A stretch of DNA of 39,789 nucleotides from a virus: positions 1-39,789 of the IMG/VR virus record IMGVR_UViG_3300020122_000438. One strand, 5' to 3'. The notes beneath the pieces are model-generated. The model was not told where the DNA came from and did no database searches. It worked only from the letters and a program-made list of their open reading frames with translations. This document shows positions 8,469 to 16,564 of the stretch, piece after piece. The position numbers were made by a program, and so were the translations under genes. How positions within the stretch are numbered: position 1 is the first letter of the stretch; each line of letters starts with the position of its first letter.

Positions 8469-10876
8469 TGACATATACACCCTATCTCATAGCAGACTTT
8501 GCAACCGGTTTAGATAAGAGATTCCAACCATGGCTTGGACAGGATGAGGCTGATCAGGAGCTTTATGATGGTTATAACTATCGTGGGACTAAATCTAAGA
8601 GAGAGGGTTATAACTATTTTGCTACAGGTGAAAGAGGTGGTGCTCCATATCGTGAATCTAGAATAGTCCACACTCTAGCAGCAGTTCCAATGGTTGGAGC
8701 TATCAATAGCAGTAATAGGACATTCACTCTGGCTGGAACGGGACAGATTGCTAGGGGGAGTGTAACAATCACGGGTTCTAATCCTAGCCAGGTTTTAGTA
8801 GATAATGGTCTTGGAGGATTTACCGGTCCTGGAACTGGGACTATAAACTACGTCACAGGTGCTATATCCGTCACATTCACATCTGCTCCAATAACTGCAT
8901 CAACGGTATTGATTACCTATAGTTTTATGCCTGGTAATCCTGTGATGATGGTGGCAAATTTCATTACCACAAGCAATGTTAAACAGTTGATCGTTGCAGA
9001 TACGAAATATGTGAATCGATATAATTCTACTCTGAATATCTTAGAAGATATCTCCCCAGGATCTCCATACACAGGAACTTCATTCGACTTCTTCACTTGG
9101 ACAAATTACCGTGATGCTTCTGATAATCCGCGTTTACTGTTCTCCAATAACGTTGATCCTATCCAGCAATATGATGGTACGACAGTTACTAATTATTCTT
9201 ATACACTGGCTGGTATCTCGACTCTGACATGTGCGTCTATGGTTCAGATGAAAGATAGACTGATTCTTTTAAGAACCACAGAGAATGGTACAATCTTTCC
9301 TCAGAGGATCAGAATTTCGGGGACAGGAGCTAGTTCTGATGTTTTTGATACAACGGCCACAGGAGCGGGTTTCATCGATATACCTGATGGAACATGGATC
9401 AACGGTTGTTCGTTCAACAGAGACGATTTAATCATCTATACAGAGGCTTCTGTGTGGGTGTTGAAATATACAGGTAACGATACAGTTCCATTTGTTCTTA
9501 ACAAGATCGATGAATCTCGGGGATGTGATGCTACATTCAGTGCCATCACCTACCTCAACAGAACAACAGCCGCTTCTCCTCGTGGTTTGATTATCACTGA
9601 TGGATACAGAGTGGAAAGACAGGACTACGTTCTTCCAGACTTTTCATACAATGAAATCGATGGAGAGAATTTCTCTCTCTGTTTTGCTGGTTCTGTCGAT
9701 GCTGATAGAGACCATTATCTTATTTACCCTCCACCAATGCAACCGGAATCAAAGAGAATTCTAGTCACAAATTATGATGAAGACAATTTCGCAATTTATC
9801 GCCTACCACTTTCATGCATGGGAACATATGTTACTGCATTTGATATCACATGGAATGACCTATTAATCTATCCTGATTGGGCTTCTTTTTCAGCTGCCTA
9901 TGGTAACTGGAATTCTTTCGCCTACACAGCAGGAGCTCCTTTTAGTATCGGTGGTGGTCATAAGGGTGAGATCTGGCGTTTAGGTGTAACTGAACTAGAA
10001 GATAATCTCGTGAAGATCAGAAATATCACTCAGCCTGCACCTGATTTGTTAGAGGTGACCACCGATTGGAATAACTATGGTCTCAATGACTATGATGAGC
10101 TGATGGGTGCTGATATGATATTCTTCACCGATATTCAGGGAATGGTAGAGCTTAATAACAAACAGTATCCTATCGAATCTACAACGAATGAGAATACATT
10201 CCGAATCAAAGTTCCAACGAATGTTACTTTTTCTGCCTATACTTCTGGAGGAGAAGCGACAAGAGTTATTCCATTTACTTCTTTGACTAAACAGTTCAAT
10301 CCATTCATCAACCAGGACAAGAAAGTCCGATGTGGATGGCTATACATGTATGTCAACAGTTCAGGAACTGATCTGACAAGAAATATAGCCCTTGCTGGAG
10401 CAACTAACACTAATCCAGCGTTGATCACCACTCTAATGAATCATAATCTTACAACTGGTGATCAGGTTTCATTCTTTAGCGTTGGTGGTATGACAGAGTT
10501 AAATAGCATTACTGCTTTCATCACTGTTCTATCACCAACCACATTTTCTCTTAATAGCATCGATGCTACTGGTTTTGGTGTCTATACTTCTGGAGGGTAT
10601 GCTACTGTTCCAGAAGATGCCAAGATGCAGATCGATGTCTTTATAAATGATAGAGATCCGAATGATCTAACTCAGCTGAACAACATAGTCCAGAATCCAT
10701 ATCAAGGAAATTGTACCAACCTGAAATTTGAGGATGGAGTTAAAAAATGGTATAAAGTATTTATAAATCAAACAGGGAAATTCATCCAGTTCAGGTTTAG
10801 AAATACTCAAGCTGGGGCTAAAATTGACATCCAAGCCTTTATGCCAGGATTCCAAGCTGTGGGGAGAGTAATCTAA
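8468..10876 (+). CDS. Tail nozzle / hub protein (beta-propeller-like)
   Basis: An 802-residue protein following the adaptor, where podoviruses encode their nozzle (P22 gp10-like or T7 gp12-like). The N terminus (IADFATGLDKRFQPWL) and the mostly beta body with repeated strand blades fit a propeller. Two extra modules are visible: residues about 74-153 repeat the adaptor's beta domain (VPMVGAINSSN, VTITGSNPSQVLVDNGLGGF), and residues about 638-711 are FCCH-like (NHNLTTGDQVSF, FITVLSPTTFSL). Start and stop overlap neighbours by one base each. The function is inferred from layout, length and overall pattern. Confidence 0.7.
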   Translation: MTYTPYLIADFATGLDKRFQPWLGQDEADQELYDGYNYRGTKSKREGYNYFATGERGGAPYRESRIVHTLAAVPMVGAINSSNRTFTLAGTGQIARGSVTITGSNPSQVLVDNGLGGFTGPGTGTINYVTGAISVTFTSAPITASTVLITYSFMPGNPVMMVANFITTSNVKQLIVADTKYVNRYNSTLNILEDISPGSPYTGTSFDFFTWTNYRDASDNPRLLFSNNVDPIQQYDGTTVTNYSYTLAGISTLTCASMVQMKDRLILLRTTENGTIFPQRIRISGTGASSDVFDTTATGAGFIDIPDGTWINGCSFNRDDLIIYTEASVWVLKYTGNDTVPFVLNKIDESRGCDATFSAITYLNRTTAASPRGLIITDGYRVERQDYVLPDFSYNEIDGENFSLCFAGSVDADRDHYLIYPPPMQPESKRILVTNYDEDNFAIYRLPLSCMGTYVTAFDITWNDLLIYPDWASFSAAYGNWNSFAYTAGAPFSIGGGHKGEIWRLGVTELEDNLVKIRNITQPAPDLLEVTTDWNNYGLNDYDELMGADMIFFTDIQGMVELNNKQYPIESTTNENTFRIKVPTNVTFSAYTSGGEATRVIPFTSLTKQFNPFINQDKKVRCGWLYMYVNSSGTDLTRNIALAGATNTNPALITTLMNHNLTTGDQVSFFSVGGMTELNSITAFITVLSPTTFSLNSIDATGFGVYTSGGYATVPEDAKMQIDVFINDRDPNDLTQLNNIVQNPYQGNCTNLKFEDGVKKWYKVFINQTGKFIQFRFRNTQAGAKIDIQAFMPGFQAVGRVI

Positions 10877-11169
10877 TGCCAACACTCATTACGGATTTCA
10901 ACTGGGGTTCATCGCTTAGAAATGAGAATCCAGAACTGACTATTCAGTTGGCACAGGCTTACACACAGACTGCTTTCACTGTTAACACAAAGATTTCTAA
11001 ATATGTAACGGATGGTATCTCGAAACCGAATGTAAACCCTCCGGCTAACAGCGATTTCAACAGAAACTTCGAGCTTGGGGATATCTACGTTCGATCAGAT
11101 ACAAATACAGCATGGATTATGACGAGCAGAACAACATCTAATGCTGCCGTTTGGACACAAATCACTTAA
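10876..11169 (+). CDS. Small virion protein, tail region
   Basis: Not recognised by family. A 97-residue protein whose C-terminal half (GDIYVRSDTNTAWIMTSRT...WTQIT) has the short beta-sheet ending often found in phage tail or fibre-associated proteins. The N terminus is helical (LTIQLAQAYTQTAFTVNTKISKYV). It overlaps the nozzle stop by one base, so it is likely co-translated and part of the tail. Confidence 0.7.
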   Translation: MPTLITDFNWGSSLRNENPELTIQLAQAYTQTAFTVNTKISKYVTDGISKPNVNPPANSDFNRNFELGDIYVRSDTNTAWIMTSRTTSNAAVWTQIT

Positions 11170-11178
11170 GGAGTTTAT

Positions 11179-11946
11179 ATGGCTAATTTAGGCGGTGGAT
11201 TGGGCGGAGCGGCTACCGGAGCTTCTATCGGTTCTTCCTTTGGTCCAATCGGGACAGGTGTTGGAGCTGTAGTTGGAGGAATCGCTGGCTTGTTTGGTAG
11301 TAAGAAAAAGAAAAGAAAACCAAAACCAGTCAGTAGATTTGATCCAAACCAACAAAAACTGAATGAAGACTATATTGCCTCTTTGAGAGGAGAAGGACCA
11401 TTCAAGGATTTATATAACTATGACACTGAGCAAGCAAATCAAGTCTTTGATCAAAGCACTGGAAGACCAGCATATCGATCATTTGAGGAAAACGTTATCC
11501 CTCGTATTACAGGTCAGTTCAGAGGAAATAATATCCAAAACAGCTCTTATGCAGGCCAATCTCTTGCAAGAGCAGGAAGGGATGTCCAAGAAAACCTAGA
11601 TGCTCTCCGATCTAGTCAAAACTTCGCTGGACAACAGAATGCTCAACAGAATAGAAGACTGGGAATTCAAGATATTCTGAATAGACAGACATTCGATTAT
11701 CAAAGTCCTGAGCAAAGAAGTCCAAGTACAATCGATCAGATCTTAGGATCTTTAGCTCCATCTACAGGAGATTATTTGAGTAACTTATTTAAAGATAAAT
11801 CTCAGCCTGCTGGAATTTCTGGAGGAAATGGGTCAGTTAGAGGCCCAAGTGGAATTAGCGGTGGTTCTGGATCTGTACGTGGCGCTACAGGATCTTTAGG
11901 TGGTAGTATAGCAAGTGCGTTCACAAGTTTATACGGAGGTGGCTAA
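11179..11946 (+). CDS. Ejection / internal virion protein with glycine zipper
   Basis: A 255-residue protein opening with a glycine-zipper hydrophobic stretch (about residues 4-38, repeated GxxxG spacing), then a KKKKRKPKP cluster. Such N termini are common in podovirus ejection proteins that enter the host envelope (compare P22 gp7). The middle is Gln/Asn-rich and helical. The C terminus has a repeat of GISGG.GSVRG (about 212-236). It is first of three consecutive genes with this pattern. A GGAG site precedes the start, and the stop overlaps the next start. Confidence 0.65.
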   Translation: MANLGGGLGGAATGASIGSSFGPIGTGVGAVVGGIAGLFGSKKKKRKPKPVSRFDPNQQKLNEDYIASLRGEGPFKDLYNYDTEQANQVFDQSTGRPAYRSFEENVIPRITGQFRGNNIQNSSYAGQSLARAGRDVQENLDALRSSQNFAGQQNAQQNRRLGIQDILNRQTFDYQSPEQRSPSTIDQILGSLAPSTGDYLSNLFKDKSQPAGISGGNGSVRGPSGISGGSGSVRGATGSLGGSIASAFTSLYGGG

Positions 11947-13202
11947 TGCCAGAAGGACCAAGAATGCTCGATTTCAGAGAGTTGCCTAATAATCAGGGAC
12001 CAACTCCACTAGAAAAGACTTTATCAGCCTATTCTCAAAAAACTATAGAGAATCGTCAGAATCAAAGAGAAAGTGATGCTCTAGCAGACATCTATAAACA
12101 GTATCAGGGTGATGAAGAGAATATCCGTGGGCAAATGCAATCTATCCAAACTGATTCAAGACTTGGTCCGACTGCTAAAGTAAATACTATAAATCAACTT
12201 TTGAAAGCCTCTGAATTTAATCAAAATCGTCAAAAAGAAGTTCAGAAACAACAAGAGGTTTTGAAAAAAGAAAGAGATTTGAAGATAAAAGAAGAAGCAG
12301 CTAAGAGACAAAAAGAATCTGAAGAAGCAAAAACTATCGATGCCTTGAAGAAAGGTGGGGCTTCAGATGCTCAAATAGAACTATATAAAGTTTCTCCAAC
12401 TGGTGGAAAAACTAAATTAATCGAAGATGTCATTGAAACAGCTAACAGAAATAAGTCGCCATCGGGTCTAACTTCTCCAGATATTGAAGATTATGATCAA
12501 GGACTCACAGCTCCAGAAAGAGTAAAAAGACAAGACCAGAGATACTCTACTCAAACTCCTCTCGTAAATAAGAATAGTGAAAGTCTTTCTGGACTTGAAG
12601 CAGAAGGAATGTCTATAAATCTACTGAATGAATTGACCGATTCCGGACGCGTTGGAGAAGGATTAAAGAGTATAAATATCAATCCTAAAACTGGTGATCT
12701 TCTCCTTCCGGCAGCTGGGACTCCAGAAGAACAATTATTTGTTAAAACAGTTAATGACTTCACTGTAAAAGCTAAAGATTCTTTCGGTGCTAGAGTAACC
12801 AATTTCGAGTTAGATCGTTTTATGCAGAGACTTCCAACTCTTGCTAACTCCAAAGAAGGAAGAAAATTGATTCTTAGACAAATGGCAATTGTTAATCAAA
12901 TCAACCAAATAGAAAAAAGAGCCGTGCAAAATGTTTTTGATCAATATGGAGTGAGAAATATTGATTATGCTGATGCAGAAAACAAAGCACGTGCTTCCAT
13001 TTCTGATCAAAAAGAAGAATTGAGAAAAGAATATTTAAATCTAGAGCAAGTTGCAAAAAAAGAAGATGCAGAACTTAATAGGAAAATAAAAGAAAAGACT
13101 CAGCCAGGTTACACAGCCATGCGTAAACCGGATGGAACCATCAAACAATTTCCTAATAAAAATATCGAACATCTAGAAGAAAAAGGATATAAAAGACTAT
13201 GA
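11946..13202 (+). CDS. Ejection / internal virion protein, coiled coil
   Basis: A 418-residue, highly charged and helical protein. Residues about 90-130 form a strong Lys/Glu/Gln coiled coil and the C terminus (about 310-380) forms another. No catalytic motif is visible, and I see no lysozyme or transglycosylase signature. It lies between two ejection-like genes and overlaps both (one base before, four after), so it is probably a second DNA-ejection protein. Confidence 0.62.
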   Translation: MPEGPRMLDFRELPNNQGPTPLEKTLSAYSQKTIENRQNQRESDALADIYKQYQGDEENIRGQMQSIQTDSRLGPTAKVNTINQLLKASEFNQNRQKEVQKQQEVLKKERDLKIKEEAAKRQKESEEAKTIDALKKGGASDAQIELYKVSPTGGKTKLIEDVIETANRNKSPSGLTSPDIEDYDQGLTAPERVKRQDQRYSTQTPLVNKNSESLSGLEAEGMSINLLNELTDSGRVGEGLKSININPKTGDLLLPAAGTPEEQLFVKTVNDFTVKAKDSFGARVTNFELDRFMQRLPTLANSKEGRKLILRQMAIVNQINQIEKRAVQNVFDQYGVRNIDYADAENKARASISDQKEELRKEYLNLEQVAKKEDAELNRKIKEKTQPGYTAMRKPDGTIKQFPNKNIEHLEEKGYKRL

Positions 13203-14980
13203 ATCCAAATGATCAACAAGCAATAGATGATGAAGAATTAGGTATCGATGAAGTAGAAGATGACATCGATTATGATAATATTTATGGTGGATTAGCACTT
13301 GAGACTACCGACATTCCAAGATCAAAAGAACTTCAAAATGATTATAAGAAAATCTTTGGAGATGTTGCAAAGCAAACCGTTAAGGAATCGCTTATTGGAT
13401 TTGGTGGAGCATACGGTGATATCTACGAATTGGTCGGTTTGAAGAAAGGGCAAGGGGAAGGAGCAAAAGCTAGAAACCGCAGTGAATTTGAAGCTTTAGA
13501 AAGAATGGAACAGCCAGGATATAAACCTTCCTTATCTGATATCGAATCCATCTCTTCAGATCAAACAGGATTAGATCTAGCTGGTTCTCCTTCAAGTGGA
13601 GAGCTCAGAAATTTCAATGAAATGATCGGAGGACCTGGAGAAGCGGAAACTACACCAGGTAGATTTGCAGGAAGATCCGCAAAAATCTATGGACAAGGTT
13701 TAGCTGTTGGACAAATTAATCCTATTCCTGCTGCAGTAGCCGGCACTGTTGGTCAAGCTGCAGAAGAACTAGGTTATGGTCCATTGGTTCAAGCAGGAGC
13801 AGAAATTGTAGGTTTATTAGCTGGAGATAAAAGCGTTCGATCTTTGAGTCCAAAACAACTAGCTTCTAATGAAGCAAAAACTCAAAAACTCATAGAAGAA
13901 ATGAGAGGCTTAGGTTATTCAGATGAGGATATCACTCTAGCTATCAATTCCGCATACAAAGATAGTCAGAAAACAAAATTAGCATCTAGAGGACAGGCAA
14001 CAGAAGATGCTTTTGAAAATTTTGCCACAAAATCTGATGATATTGTTACTGATATCTTAGAAAATCAAATTCCAGGTTATGACAAAGGTGCTAAGCATGT
14101 TCATGAAATGGCTTCTGATGTATATGGTCAAGTAGCTAAAGAAGCTGCTAATATTACGATCACCAATTCTAGACCTTTTCTAGATTCGGCTAAAAAAGTA
14201 GTTGATCAGGTTCAGAATACTTTAGGTAAGAATCCAGAAGCACAAGCATTTGTTAAGAGAATTTCTGAAGCAGCTATGGATGCTACTCAGTTTCCTTCTG
14301 CAGAGAAAATGATGAATTTTTATAAAGAATTGAACTCGATGGGAAATTGGCTTGGCCGTTCTCAAAAAGATAGACTTATCTCTCAAGTGAAAGAAGGTAT
14401 CAAAGAAACATTTCGGTCTGAAGGAAAAGCTGGAAAAGCTTTAGCAGATAAGTTTGAAAAAGCTAATCAAGGTATTAGAAAAGCATATCTAGCAGAAGAT
14501 GTCAGAGAAGTCATCCAAAAAGCTACTAGCAATGATAAGATAGATTATAAAAAATTAAGTAAATCTTTAGAGAAACCTGAAAATCTAAAATTGTTTGAAG
14601 AATCTTTAGGTGTTCGACAAGCTGACAATGTTAAAAAGATATCAAAACTTGGAAAAGAAGTCGGTGATTTTGATAAAGCCTGGAAAAAAGTTAATAATCT
14701 AAAATTAGGGACAGCTGCTGATGTTATAAGAGGAGGTCTTGGAACATATTATCTTTTGGATGGGGATTGGAAAAGTTTTGCTGGTGTGTTAGCTACCAAA
14801 GGAAGTAGAGCGGTTGTGGGTAAACTTGCAGAAAAATCATTGACTGATCCAAAGTTCCAAAATCTCATTATTCGTGGACTTCACGCAGTCAAAACCGCTT
14901 CTCCTAGGGGCCTTCAATCTGTTCAAGATGGATTGAATAAATATTTCCAAGAAGAAGGATTGGATATTAATCTAGATTAA
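13199..14980 (+). CDS. Large ejection / internal virion protein
   Basis: A 593-residue protein, last of the morphogenesis run. Residues 1-30 are very acidic. Residues about 155-210 are Gly/Ala-rich and hydrophobic (AVGQINPIPAAVAGTVGQAAEELG), a plausible membrane-active segment, and residues 220-480 are helical. Size and place match P22 gp16-type ejection proteins, which cross the envelope with the DNA. It starts in an ATGA overlap with the previous gene. Its last bases overlap a small opposite-strand membrane peptide. Confidence 0.63.
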   Translation: MNPNDQQAIDDEELGIDEVEDDIDYDNIYGGLALETTDIPRSKELQNDYKKIFGDVAKQTVKESLIGFGGAYGDIYELVGLKKGQGEGAKARNRSEFEALERMEQPGYKPSLSDIESISSDQTGLDLAGSPSSGELRNFNEMIGGPGEAETTPGRFAGRSAKIYGQGLAVGQINPIPAAVAGTVGQAAEELGYGPLVQAGAEIVGLLAGDKSVRSLSPKQLASNEAKTQKLIEEMRGLGYSDEDITLAINSAYKDSQKTKLASRGQATEDAFENFATKSDDIVTDILENQIPGYDKGAKHVHEMASDVYGQVAKEAANITITNSRPFLDSAKKVVDQVQNTLGKNPEAQAFVKRISEAAMDATQFPSAEKMMNFYKELNSMGNWLGRSQKDRLISQVKEGIKETFRSEGKAGKALADKFEKANQGIRKAYLAEDVREVIQKATSNDKIDYKKLSKSLEKPENLKLFEESLGVRQADNVKKISKLGKEVGDFDKAWKKVNNLKLGTAADVIRGGLGTYYLLDGDWKSFAGVLATKGSRAVVGKLAEKSLTDPKFQNLIIRGLHAVKTASPRGLQSVQDGLNKYFQEEGLDINLD

Positions 14981-15043
14981 ATCGAATATGTATACGATCA
15001 TACTTACCATAAAAACCATGGCTATGTGTGCTAAAAATTCCAT
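14972..15043 (-). CDS. 23-residue membrane peptide
   Basis: A tiny open frame with a perfect AGGAGG site (15049-15054) five bases before ATG. The peptide MEFLAHIAMVFMVSMIVYIF... is one hydrophobic helix long enough to span a membrane. It is last in a run of four leftward membrane microproteins and overlaps the end of the ejection gene on the other strand. A lysis or envelope role is possible but unproven. The very strong ribosome site is the main support. Confidence 0.55.
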   Translation of the reverse strand: MEFLAHIAMVFMVSMIVYIFDLI

Positions 15044-15056
15044 ATAAACCTCCTGT

Positions 15057-15278
15057 TTATTGTTTAATTTCTTTCATAAAATCATATTGTTCTTTTTTAA
15101 GAGAAACAATCTCATCTTTCATTTGTTTTTGTAGATCACAAAACATTTCATATAGACGATCGGTGCGCTGGCTTTGCCGTTCGATTTTACCGTCTAGCAT
15201 ATAAAATCCACCAATCAAGGTGAAGAGTAAGACAGCCCATTCAATATGATTGACCCAGCTTATTTTTGTCTCTGTCAT
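15057..15278 (-). CDS. Membrane-anchored coiled-coil microprotein (holin/spanin-like)
   Basis: A 73-residue protein: a short N terminus, one transmembrane segment at about residues 12-28 (IEWAVLLFTLIGGFYML), then a charged coiled coil to the end (IERQSQRTDRLYEMFCDLQKQMKDEI). This shape fits some small holins and inner-membrane spanins, but also many other phage membrane proteins. AGGAGG lies five bases before ATG. It shares its layout with the proteins at 15390 and 28579. Confidence 0.65.
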   Translation of the reverse strand: MTETKISWVNHIEWAVLLFTLIGGFYMLDGKIERQSQRTDRLYEMFCDLQKQMKDEIVSLKKEQYDFMKEIKQ

Positions 15279-15291
15279 GTCATCCTCCTGT

Positions 15292-15384
15292 TTATTTATA
15301 TTTTATAGTATCTTTCAAATGACTTATTTCCATACCTATTCCAAAAAGAAGTAAACAAATTAATCCTAAGAAAAAGTCAGTCAT
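15292..15384 (-). CDS. 30-residue membrane peptide
   Basis: A short frame encoding MTDFFLGLICLLLFGIGM followed by a polar tail ending HLKDTIKYK. Residues 4-18 can span a membrane. The ribosome site is weak (GAGA about ten bases upstream). It lies between two better supported membrane genes on the same strand, with five bases separating it from the upstream stop, which favours real expression in the cassette. Confidence 0.45.
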   Translation of the reverse strand: MTDFFLGLICLLLFGIGMEISHLKDTIKYK

Positions 15385-15389
15385 TTTTA

Positions 15390-15572
15390 TTATTCTCTAT
15401 TGGCTATTTCTGAAGGCATAATATTTTTCATAACCAATACTGTCTTTATGACTAGAATATCCTTTTCTAGTTCATTAAATTTAGAATTCAACCATAGAGT
15501 CGATGTTAATATTGATCCAACAACTGAAACCATGATCAATAATGTCTCTCCGTGTTTTCTTATCGTTTCCAT
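15390..15572 (-). CDS. Membrane-anchored coiled-coil microprotein
   Basis: A 60-residue protein with an N-terminal membrane segment (about residues 9-27, ETLLIMVSVVGSILTSTLW) and an amphipathic tail (NSKFNELEKDILVIKTVLV). The frame is open to 15614, but AGGAG lies seven bases before ATG 15572, so I take that start; ATG 15578 is too close to the site. It is first gene of the leftward membrane cassette and is preceded by an extended -10 element. Confidence 0.62.
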   Translation of the reverse strand: METIRKHGETLLIMVSVVGSILTSTLWLNSKFNELEKDILVIKTVLVMKNIMPSEIANRE

Positions 15573-15678
15573 CTTCATGCTCCTCTTTCCACCCATCATA
15601 CCACAAACCACCATTATCGACTATACACAGAATTTTTTTTGATTTATATGTAAAGAAATTATTTTAAATGGGGGATAT
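15573..15678. promoter_or_regulatory. Divergent promoter region (membrane cassette / tail fibres)
   Basis: The space between the leftward membrane cassette and the rightward fibre genes. Leftward, TGGTATGAT (reverse of 15595-15603) is an extended -10 with no good -35. Rightward, TTGATT at 15639-15644 is followed by a very AT-rich stretch (ATTTTAAAT near 15661-15669) before GGGGG and ATG 15679. Both are predicted by eye. Confidence 0.45.
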
Positions 15679-16200
15679 ATGACTACTTTAAATCTTAGAA
15701 ATCCTAACGGTTACGATGGACAACCAGGGACACAATATAAACAAGGAATTGTTCGTTTAGCAACAGATGCAGAAGTATCTGCTGGAACTGCGACTAATGT
15801 GGTAGTGACACCAGCTCAGTTGAATTCAGTATCGACTGGAGCCAACTTTGCTTCTCCTCCTGCTTTAGGCTTTGGTAGCACAACACCAAGACCTGTACAT
15901 GCGACAACTTTAACATCTACTGGAGCTACGACTATCGGTTCTGGATCAGGTGTTGCTACTGCGGTCGGTAACTCTACTGGAACTCTTGGTTTCTTCGGTT
16001 CTGCTGGAGCTACTAAGGTCACTCAGGGAGCTATCACTAATAGCGTCACTGCTGGTGGAACGACAGGAACGATTGCTAACTATACAGACTTGTCTGTCTA
16101 TGCAAACGATGCCACTGCCATCCGTAATGATATCTATCAGTTGTCTCATGCGCTAGCAAACGTTGTTGGTGCACTTAGAAGTTATGGCCTACTAGTTTAA
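15679..16200 (+). CDS. Tail fibre / fibre-base protein
   Basis: A 173-residue protein with a fibre-like build: an N-terminal segment QGIVRLATDAEVSAGTATNVVVTP typical of phage fibre attachment regions, a Thr/Gly/Ala-rich middle, then GNSTGTLGFFGSAGATKV and a C-terminal helix (RNDIYQLSHALANVVGALRSYGLL). That ending is common in short phage fibre proteins. It starts the fibre cluster and is spaced ten bases from the next gene. Confidence 0.72.
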   Translation: MTTLNLRNPNGYDGQPGTQYKQGIVRLATDAEVSAGTATNVVVTPAQLNSVSTGANFASPPALGFGSTTPRPVHATTLTSTGATTIGSGSGVATAVGNSTGTLGFFGSAGATKVTQGAITNSVTAGGTTGTIANYTDLSVYANDATAIRNDIYQLSHALANVVGALRSYGLLV

Positions 16201-16210
16201 GGAGGCGCTC

Positions 16211-16555
16211 ATGTCAGCTAAGAAAGTCTATTTCGATACTCTTCGCCATCTTGGATTTGCCGGTATTTCAGGAACCTATGCAGCTATTGGTTCAGCATTA
16301 ACGGTCAATCCAAGAACTGTATTAATCACCAACAACACTAACGGTGACATAATTTTAAGTACGGATAATACAAATGCAGCAGGACAGATATTCGTGCCTG
16401 CTAACTCATTTCTATTATACGACCTTGAAGCAAACATGGATCCAAATAAGGATGATGCTTTTGTCATAGCCGTTGGAACAATTTTTTATGTGAAACAGTC
16501 AACTGCTTCGTCAATAGGCGATGTTTGGTTGCAATTTGTTTATGCAGCAGAATAG
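16211..16555 (+). CDS. Small beta-rich tail protein
   Basis: Not recognised by family. A 114-residue protein with likely beta strands (RTVLITNNTNGDIILSTD, FVPANSFLLYDL, IFYVKQSTASSIGDVWLQFVYA). AAGGAGGCG precedes the start. It lies between two fibre genes, so it is probably a fibre connector, a cap or a head-decoration-like domain. Confidence 0.65.
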   Translation: MSAKKVYFDTLRHLGFAGISGTYAAIGSALTVNPRTVLITNNTNGDIILSTDNTNAAGQIFVPANSFLLYDLEANMDPNKDDAFVIAVGTIFYVKQSTASSIGDVWLQFVYAAE

Positions 16556-16564
16556 GAGATAATC

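Noticed and set aside
11179-14980. A lysozyme or transglycosylase domain in the ejection proteins
   Set aside because: I saw no catalytic motif in any of the three proteins.
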